DNA of 64,000 nt from Raphanus sativus. Its lineage: Eukaryota > Streptophyta > Magnoliopsida > Brassicales > Brassicaceae. Shown piece after piece: positions 57,561 to 64,000 of this stretch (position 1 is the first letter of the stretch; each line of letters opens with the position of its first letter). Location of the stretch: assembly GCF_000801105.2 (NCBI RefSeq), contig NC_079518.1, forward strand, positions 17,898,800 through 17,962,799, read 5' to 3'. Both the position numbers and the translations under genes were made by a program. Below the pieces are notes generated by a model. It saw only the letters and a list, made by a program, of their open reading frames with translations, was not told where the DNA came from and made no database searches.

Positions 57561-58160
57561 AACTTGAAGGACCCCAAAGACTTCCAATAGACCAATAAAT
57601 GTGAGCAAGCCCTATCCGATCTCAAGGCCTACCTCACTACTCCACCTCTCCTCTCAAAACCCTTGGAAGGAAAAGTCCTATTGCTCTATTTGGCAGTATC
57701 AGAGAATGCAGTTAGTGTGGTCCTGGTAAGGGAGGAAGGAAGGAAACATCATCCTATCTACTATGTGAGCAAATCGCTGCTAGACGCGGAGACCCGCTAT
57801 AGTCACCTTGAGAAGCTAGCCCTCGCTTTAGTTAATGCGGCTCGGAAGCTACGCCCCTACTTCCAGGCTCATCAAATCGTGGTGGTCACCTCCTTCCCCA
57901 TCAAGGCAGTTCTGCGTAAGCCAGAAGTGTCTGGACGACTAGCAAAACGGGCTATAGAGCTGGGGGAGTACGATGTGATCTTCCGGCCTATAACGGCTAT
58001 CAAATCGCAAGTCCTAGCAGCTTTCGTAGCAGAATTTTCTCCTGCCATGCTTCCAGCCCAGGAACAAGAGGTAAAACTTCGTGATAGCGAAGGGGAGAAA
58101 GGCGAATGGAAACTGTACGTTGATGGGTCTAGTAACGTAAGGGCGCAGGAGTGGGACTAG
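57561..58160 (+). pseudogene. Element F RNase H
   Basis: LLYLAVSENAVSVVLVREEG, IYYVSKSLLDAETRYSHLEK, LALALVNAARKLRPYFQAHQ. Typical gypsy RNase H leading into WKLYVDGSSN of the second RNase H. The first tens of codons are out of frame. Confidence 0.85.
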
Positions 58161-58490
58161 TCCTAACTTCCCCTATGGGGGAATCAGCCTCAACGGCCGT
58201 ACGATGCAACTTCAAAGCAACGAACAACGAGGTTGAGTACGAAGCTCTAATAACAGGTTCTGACACTCGCCAAAAAAATGGGAGTAGAAGACATCCAGGT
58301 CTTCAGCGACTCACAACTGATCATAAGCCAAGTCCAAGGAGACTACCAGGCAAAAGATCCGAGTATGATCAGGTACCTATCTGTGGCTAAGCGACTACTC
58401 GACAGGTTCCGACACTGTAAGCTCACCCAGATCCCTAGGGAGCACCAACTCCCAAGTCGACGCTCTAGCTAATTTAGAGTCCGCCCTAGA
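58100..58490 (+). pseudogene. Element F second RNase H
   Basis: WKLYVDGSSN, NNEVEYEALI, MGVEDIQVFSDSQLIISQVQ, LTQIPREH. Spread over three frames (breaks near 58150, 58270 and 58450). Confirms Tat-lineage architecture for family II. Confidence 0.82.
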
Positions 58491-58503
58491 AACCACGAGT
58501 CAT

Positions 58504-59151
58504 ATGAGCATTCCCCTGCTAGTACTCCAATGGCCCGCGACAGAAAAGGAGACGGAGCCTGAAGAAGTATCCATAGTAGACGAAGGAGAGACCTGGATAA
58601 CTCCCATCATTAGCTATCTGAGGTACGACACCTTGCCTGAAGACCGAGACGAAAATCGGAAGATAAGGTGGCAAGCTGCCATGTACTGTTTTTTCGAAGG
58701 GAAACTATACCGAAGATCCTTTTCAGGACCCTACCTACGATGTCTTACCCCTAGAGAAGCCGCCAGGATATTAGAAGAGCTCCACGAGGGAGAGTGTGGT
58801 TCTCATTCCAGTGGTCGGAGCTTGGTACTCAGAGCCAGAAAGGCTTGATACTACTGGCCAACCATGGTGAGGGACTCCCTCAAACAAGCCAAACTCTGTA
58901 GCCACTGCCAGAAGCACGCGCCAGTCTCCAATCTTCCACTAGAGAACCTCAAATCTCTAAGCTCTCCTTGTCCCTTCCGAAAGTGGGGCATGGACATCGT
59001 GGGAAAATTCCCCATTGCACCGGGGCAAAAGATCTTCCTCTTAGTCATGACCGATTACTTCACAAAATGGGTAGAAGCTGAAGCACTAGCCAAGATAACG
59101 GATCTCTAGATCAGGAAATTCCTATGGGCCAACGTGATCACACGCTTCGGA
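58504..59151 (+). pseudogene. Element F integrase, truncated
   Basis: H2C2 domain (HEGECGSHSSGRSL to CSHCQKHAP) and the start of the core (KWGMDIVGKF, MTDYFTKWVEAEALAKITDL). TGA at 58846-58848 and TAG at 59107-59109 interrupt one frame. The sequence stops at a 10 C run where the D LTR begins, so the second and third catalytic residues are absent. Confidence 0.87.
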
Positions 59152-59161
59152 CCCCCCCCCC

Positions 59162-59711
59162 TGTGAGGGATTAAACTCACACCTAGATTTTAGATCAGGT
59201 TTTAAGGTTTTAGGAAAGGTTAGGGAAAGATAACGTGGGCTGAATCCCGTAATAACTTGTTGAATGAACTTCTATTTGTATTGATATAATGGTAAAAAGG
59301 ATGGTTACAAAAGGTGATCTTTGATGAATACAAAGATTATAAGAATGTTACAATAAGAATGTTTTTATGAATATCGAGTTAAAAATGGATTGAATCGGAT
59401 CCCCTCTTCTTTGACTTGTTATCTCCTTAAATAGCCTCAGGTCCCGCTTGATCGTTGCCAACTGGTTCCCGAGATCTTCTCCGTTTATTAAGGGATTTGC
59501 AACAACTTCCCCTTGACCGGGTCCTGCGCTCCTTCTTGTTATGACGTGAGCTTCCTCTTCGTCGTGACCTCTTTGGTTAAAGTCCTTAGCTTTCAGCCTC
59601 CGGCTCCAGCTTAGCTCCTTTTAGACATCGAACTTGTGATGGGCCTGTCGCGGCCTGTTATCATCTTTTATTGTTTAGTAATCAGCTACCGGGCCATATT
59701 CGGGCCCAACA
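59162..59711 (-). repeat. 3' LTR of element D (550 bp)
   Basis: On the plus strand TGTGAGGGATTAAACTCAC ... CGGGCCCAACA, the inverse of the A LTR. A TATTTAAG box (minus) lies near 59427-59434. The purine tract (minus AGAGCTGGGGGCAAC) is at 59712-59726. Confidence 0.9.
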
Positions 59712-60147
59712 GTTGCCCCCAGCTCTCGAGATTAGGTTTCGTTATTCTCGGGAGCTAGACCTAGCCGCCCAACCTAGATCCTATGGTTGAGATAATGATT
59801 ATTGGCTATCTCAACCATATATATTCTCGTTTAATTGGACGGCTGTAATCTCTCTCTAATTAAATCGACGACTTAGATTAAAGCGAGTTTGAAATTTGAT
59901 TTCCGATTTTCGAGATGTGATGGGATATAAAGCTGAGAGAATTAACTGCTTGTCTCTCCACTTCCTCCACGCCTCTCGACGGTTTCCAAGGTAATTCACC
60001 TCTTTCCTTTATTTTACTGCTTTTTGTTATTTATTTTTTTTATCCGCTTCTTGATCGAACTAGTTCTTATCTTTAACCTCTCTCTGAGATTTCGCCTTAG
60101 TCCAATTCTCCTCTTTCGCTTCCTATTTTTCCTTTCCTTTTACTATT

Positions 60148-60541
60148 ATGAGTCAAAAAGAAGGTTCCGGCGAAGTTCAAATCTCAGCCTCCAGTGCCCG
60201 TATTATGAAGGTCAAACGGGAAGCTGGTGAGAAGATGACGGAAGCCAAGAAGAAGAAGGTTAAAGACTCGATCGGAGCAAGAGTCAAGAGGATGAAGAAG
60301 AAAGGCGGCAAGAGCGCCTCCTCCGGTCCTCACTTTTCCTTCGCTCTTGAAGGGTCGGGAACGTCGTCAATCTTGCTGTTCAAGCTCACGGCAAGAGCGA
60401 TCTAGCTAGAGCTTGTACTGAAGATGAGACCCCCGAGACCGTTCCGGAGGGTTGGTTCTGTGTTCACGAGAAATATATTTCCAAGTGTCATCTTAGATTT
60501 CCTCTCCCACCCTTTTTGCTGGATCTCTTAGATCATTACCA
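60148..60541 (+). pseudogene. Antisense ORF in element D, 5' part
   Basis: Runs opposite to D gag-pol. Lys-rich start MSQKEGSGEVQISASSARIM, then EAKKKKVKDSIGARVKRMKK. After a frameshift near 60370 the frame reads PEGWFCVHEKYISKCHLRFP, LPPFLLDLLDHY, the opening of the PF04195-type 'putative gypsy transposon' domain. The gap truncates it. Upstream 59940-60147 is pyrimidine-rich, like a plant 5' leader. Confidence 0.6.
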
Positions 60542-60641
60542 NNNNNNNNNNNNNNNNNNNNNNNNNNNNNNNNNNNNNNNNNNNNNNNNNNNNNNNNNNN
60601 NNNNNNNNNNNNNNNNNNNNNNNNNNNNNNNNNNNNNNNNN
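60542..60641. other. Assembly gap (100 N)
   Basis: Exactly 100 N. It falls between the antisense ORF and the 50 bp repeat of D; unresolved repeats probably caused it. Confidence 0.99.
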
Positions 60642-61049
60642 AGACCTTAGGTTAGTTTATCAAGTTTTGACTTGATTTGAAGGATTTTAAGACCTTCAAG
60701 TTATTAAGGATTTAAGACCTTAGGTTCAGGTTCATGAGACCTGAGCTGATCCGGAGGGTTTTTAGGACCCTAGGTCCGTGCTGGTAGGGACCTATGTTGT
60801 TAAAGAATTGAGACTCGAGAATAATTGCTTTTTTGATAATTGGATACATGGTATCATAGTAATCATACAATTGCTGTATTATAATGATCATACATTTGCT
60901 GCTTGGGCTATGTGATTTTAATCAGACATATGCCCCTTTGGTTGTGGTGAACGAAGTGTTGAAATGAGGTTGGGGCTGCACTCATGACGGAGTTGCCTAC
61001 GTACCCAGTCAAGGGATCAAGCCTAACGTAGTTCAGGAATTTTAGGTAC
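60642..61049 (-). other. Repeat remnant and post-pol region of D
   Basis: Minus strand has AAGGATTTTAAGACC-type units matching the degenerate end of the A 50 bp repeat, then the GTACGTAGGCAACTCCGTCA segment after pol. No gene. Confidence 0.65.
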
Positions 61050-62260
61050 CTAATGATAATATCTCTTAAGATTCGTGGCGTTCCACGATCTGATTTCAGG
61101 TACCCCGGTTCGCACCTTTCGGAGCTTGTAAACGCCAGGTCGTACCACGTGGATGATCTGGTAGGGACCTTCCCAGTTGGTTCCCAACTTCCCAGCATCT
61201 GGTTCCTTGGTTCCTTCGAAAACTTTCCTAAGTACTAGGTCACCTACAGCGAACTGTCGGAGCCTGACTTTGGAGTTGTACTGTCGTGCCATTGCTTGCT
61301 GATAGTTTTGAATGCGAATCAGGGCTCGGTCCCGTCTTTCCTCGATTAGGTCGAGGCTGTCTATTAGGAGCTGATCGTTAGCTGCGGGGTCGGATGTACA
61401 GAGGTCCCGGCGAAGGCTACCAGCAATGGTTTCGGCTGGGACGACAGCTTCCATCCCGTAGGCTAAGGAGAAAGGGGTTTCTTCTGTAGCCTTTCGTGGG
61501 GTGGTTCGACATGCCCAAAGTACTTCAAGTAATTTTTCTGACCAGAGTTCCTTCTGGGTTCCGAGGCGTTTCTTGAGGTTTGCTAATACTGATTTATTAG
61601 CAGCCTCCGCCTGTCCGTTTCCTTGAGGTCGGCGAGGTGATGAGAAGGTCAGGCGAATATTCCACTTGTCACAAAATATTTTGAAGTCGTGGGATATGAA
61701 CTGTCCTCCATTGTCGGTTACGATTTCATATGGGACGCCGTGTCTACACACGATTTCTTTCCACACAAATCGTTCGACCTCGACTCTGGTTACCTGCTGG
61801 AAAGCTTCAGCCTCTATCCATTTCGTGAAGTAGTCTGTTAGGACTAAGAGGAAGCGTAGCTTCTTCTTTCCACTTCCTGACGCTACTAGTGGTCCTACGA
61901 TGTCCATGGACCATCTCATAAATGGGTAAGGGGCGGATATGTTGGACAACTTTTCCGCAGGTTGGTGTAATCGGTGCATGCCTCTGGCACTTGTCGCATG
62001 AAGAGGAATAGGCCTCACAGTCTGCAATAATGGTGGGCCAGAATATCCTTGTCTTTTGATTCTGATGGCTAGAGCTCTTCCTCCAGAGTGGTTCCCGCAG
62101 GAGCCGTCGTGCATTTCCTTCATGAGTCTCATAGCAACGAGGCCATGGACGCATTTTAGGTAAGGTCCGGAAATGCTTCGTTTGTGGAGGACAGACTCGA
62201 TTACGCAGTATCTCGCGCTTAATGCTTTGAGCTTCCGAGCCTCCCATTTATTGGGTGGGG
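61050..62260 (-). pseudogene. Element D integrase, nearly open
   Basis: A 360-codon frame with core motifs SMDIVGPL, VTDNGGQFISHDFKIF and NGQAEAANKS (D, D, E residues) and GPYQIIHVVRPGVYKLRKVR at the C-terminal GPY module. The stop is at 61050. In the zinc domain the frame shifts away and back: the CDKCQRHAP segment is read only in another frame (61807-62247). The H2C2 ligands are therefore lost in the long frame. The best-preserved integrase here, but probably not functional. Confidence 0.85.
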
Positions 62261-62502
62261 TCTTTCCTTCCAGGATGTATTGCGTGATTGGAATTCTCCA
62301 ATCCTCTCTCCCTACAACTTTGTTATGAAGAGACGAAGGAGGTTCCTGTTCGGGACCTGGTGTCGTGGTGCCCCCGGAGGTATTTGTAGGATTGGGCTCC
62401 AGGGAGTCTGAATTCCGAGGAATACCTCCAATTCCTTCATTATTGTCCGGGGTCTGGATGGTGCCCCCAGATGAATTTTGGAGGGCTGAACGGCTTCTGG
62501 TT

Positions 62503-64000
62503 TTAACTCTGCAGATGAGTGGGTCGAGTTGGTGCCCCCGGGGTATTCGTGAGATCAGGCTCCAAGGAGTCTGAATTTCGGAATACCTTCCGTGTTTTGG
62601 ATTGTGTTCCCGGAGGTATGCTTTTAGAGCTACGTATTCTGGTTTTTGGGAACCAAAATGTTGTGAGAACTTGGGTAGCTACCGTTTCAGGACAGGTACC
62701 TTCAGGTTGTTCTGTTAGCTTGCCGTCTATCTCGGCTTTAGTAGCTATGTCGATGCTTGGTTTTTCGATTCCTTCTACGGGTATGATCCGTTTTACGAGG
62801 GGGTCTGACGTGGAAGCTAAAGCAGCCAACGCATCTGCTGAGGAGTTCTCTCCTCGTGGGATTCTTGTTAGCTCGAATTTGTCGAACTGCCTGGTGAGGT
62901 TCTGGACGACTTCGAGATATGCCCCCATTCTTTCGTCCCTCGTTTCATATTCTTTGTGAAACTGGCTAGCTACTAGCTGTGAATCACTATAAGCGTTTAG
63001 CTCTCGAATTCCGAGGCTTAGGGCGAGTTTCAACCCTGCGATTAGTGCTTCATATTCAGCTTCGTTGTTTGAGGCGCTGAATCCGAGCCTATATGACTGC
63101 TCAATGGTTTCTCCTGCTGAAGAAGTTAACCTTAGACCGACACCGGAGCCTTGTTTTGACGAGGCTCCGTCGACATACAGGCTCCACTTCGGAGATTCTA
63201 TTTCGGAGTCTAATTGCTCGGATGCTAGTTCAATGATAAAATCGGCAAGGACCTGAGCTTTCGCTGCTGCTCGAGGTCTATACTCAATATCATATTCACT
63301 GAGCTCTATGGCCCATTTGGCCAATCGCCCTGACTGGCTAGGGCTGTGCAATATCATTCGTAATGGTTGTGAGGTCATTACGACGATTGAGTGCGATTGG
63401 AAGTAAGGTCGCAATTTTCTGGCAGCTATCACAACTGCCAGAGCTAATTTTTCCATTGCAGGGTACCTTGTTTCGGCGTCTATCAAACTCTTACTGGTGT
63501 AATAGACAGGTCTTTGTTCGTTTTGTTCTTCTCGTACCAGCACGCCGCTAACTGCAGCAGTCGATACAGCGAGGTACAGGTATAGTGGCTCTCCTACTAC
63601 AGGTTTGGATAGGATCGGAGGTTCGGAGAGGTATGCTTTCAATTGTTTGAAGGCTTCCTCACATTTCTCGTCCCATAGGAACTTCTTATTATTTCTTAGA
63701 AGTTTGTAGAATGGGAGGCACTTATCGGTGGACTTGGATATGAATCGATTTAACGCTGCGATTCGTCCGGTCAATCTCTGTACCTCTCTGGTTGTCTTCG
63801 GTGACGGCATTTCTAGGAAGGTTGCTATCTGCTGCGGGTTGGCTTCAATGCCTCTTTCGGTTACGAGATAGCCTAGGAACTCGCCTGAGGGTACCCCGAA
63901 AGTACATTTAGTGGGATTGAGCTTCATATCGTACTTGTTAAGGATATCGAAGCATTCCCTTAAGTGGGAGATATGGTCTTCTCCAGCTGAGGATTTGACT
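62503..64000 (-). CDS. pol: Element D RT C-terminus, RNase H and second RNase H (partial)
   Basis: One open frame of about 499 codons entering from beyond 64000; the first Met at 63927 is internal. In order: RT palm end (MKLNPTKCTFGVPSGEFLGY), thumb, RNase H (LYLYLAVSTAAVSGVLVREE, RPVYYTSKSLIDAETRYPAM), then second RNase H (WSLYVDGASSKQGSGVGLRL, SNNEAEYEALIAGLKLALSL, NAYSDSQLVASQFHKEYETR, RIPRGENSSADALAALASTS). A linker follows. No stop in this stretch, unlike A, so D is younger or less decayed. Confidence 0.88.
   Translation of the reverse strand, partial: VKSSAGEDHISHLRECFDILNKYDMKLNPTKCTFGVPSGEFLGYLVTERGIEANPQQIATFLEMPSPKTTREVQRLTGRIAALNRFISKSTDKCLPFYKLLRNNKKFLWDEKCEEAFKQLKAYLSEPPILSKPVVGEPLYLYLAVSTAAVSGVLVREEQNEQRPVYYTSKSLIDAETRYPAMEKLALAVVIAARKLRPYFQSHSIVVMTSQPLRMILHSPSQSGRLAKWAIELSEYDIEYRPRAAAKAQVLADFIIELASEQLDSEIESPKWSLYVDGASSKQGSGVGLRLTSSAGETIEQSYRLGFSASNNEAEYEALIAGLKLALSLGIRELNAYSDSQLVASQFHKEYETRDERMGAYLEVVQNLTRQFDKFELTRIPRGENSSADALAALASTSDPLVKRIIPVEGIEKPSIDIATKAEIDGKLTEQPEGTCPETVATQVLTTFWFPKTRIRSSKSIPPGTQSKTRKVFRNSDSLEPDLTNTPGAPTRPTHLQS

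Larger units (their letters stand above)
53816..59161 (+). mobile_element. Element F: family II Ty3/gypsy element, cut by D
   Basis: 5' LTR, primer-binding site, gag, protease, RT, RNase H, second RNase H and part of integrase on the plus strand, ending where the D LTR begins. It is inserted into the gag of E. It supplies the reference order for rearranged B. Many stops make it inactive. Confidence 0.9.
59162..64000 (-). mobile_element. Element D: family I Tat element (continues past window)
   Basis: Minus strand: 3' LTR, purine tract, antisense ORF, gap, 50 bp repeat remnant, integrase, second RNase H, RNase H and RT, running off the end at 64000. Inserted in the integrase of F. Protein-level similarity to A is high throughout. 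Confidence 0.9.

Noticed and set aside
59162..59711. D LTR read as the 5' LTR of a plus-strand element
   Set aside because: The purine tract and integrase order show the element runs on the minus strand, making this its 3' LTR.

Overview
The window looks like plant nuclear DNA from a Brassicaceae-type genome. Supporting this are a spliced defensin-like (DEFL) peptide gene family, an Arabidopsis-style Helitron, a Pack-MULE carrying fragments that resemble Arabidopsis PPR, SDF2 and NPR3/NPR4 genes, and nested Tat- and Athila-lineage Ty3/gypsy retrotransposons. I saw no tRNA, rRNA, CRISPR or bacterial-type operon. Assembly gaps of exactly 100 N lie at 16783-16882 and 60542-60641.

Region 1 (1-16782) is a head-to-tail array of a ~1.83 kb unit. 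Each unit carries one intact two-exon DEFL gene on the minus strand (78 aa, signal peptide plus eight cysteines) and one dead paralogue reduced to a frameshifted exon 1. Six gene copies are visible. The coding exons of copies 1-5 are identical; copy 6 has two amino-acid changes. The unit of copy 6 is split by a 1.5 kb non-autonomous Helitron (9645-11161) and a 4.1 kb Pack-MULE (12211-16333), both with exact empty sites in sister units.

Region 2 (16883-64000) is almost entirely LTR retrotransposons nested in one another. Family I (A, plus, 16883-25712; D, minus, 59162 to the window end) has ~550 bp LTRs and a Tat-type pol with two RNase H domains. Family II (B, minus; E and F, plus) has ~418 bp LTRs. 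Element C (33562-42378, TSD GAACT) is a gag-protease-only element with 1.59 kb LTRs, sitting inside the 5' LTR of B, and it carries a spliced antisense gene. Element G (44139-53667, TSD CCTAT) is an Athila-type element without reverse transcriptase or integrase, inserted in the gag of E. F is also inserted in the gag of E, and D is inserted in the integrase of F. A fragment resembling an Athila-type LTR (H) lies between A and B.

Almost all pol genes are broken by stops, frameshifts or deletions. Features that stand out are the DEFL array, which simple ORF calling misses; the three-gene Pack-MULE; a UAG-CAA-UUA readthrough-type stop at all four visible protease/pol junctions of families I and II; the spliced antisense gene of C; and about 35 exact copies of the palindrome TCGATCGA spread through LTRs and coding parts of G.
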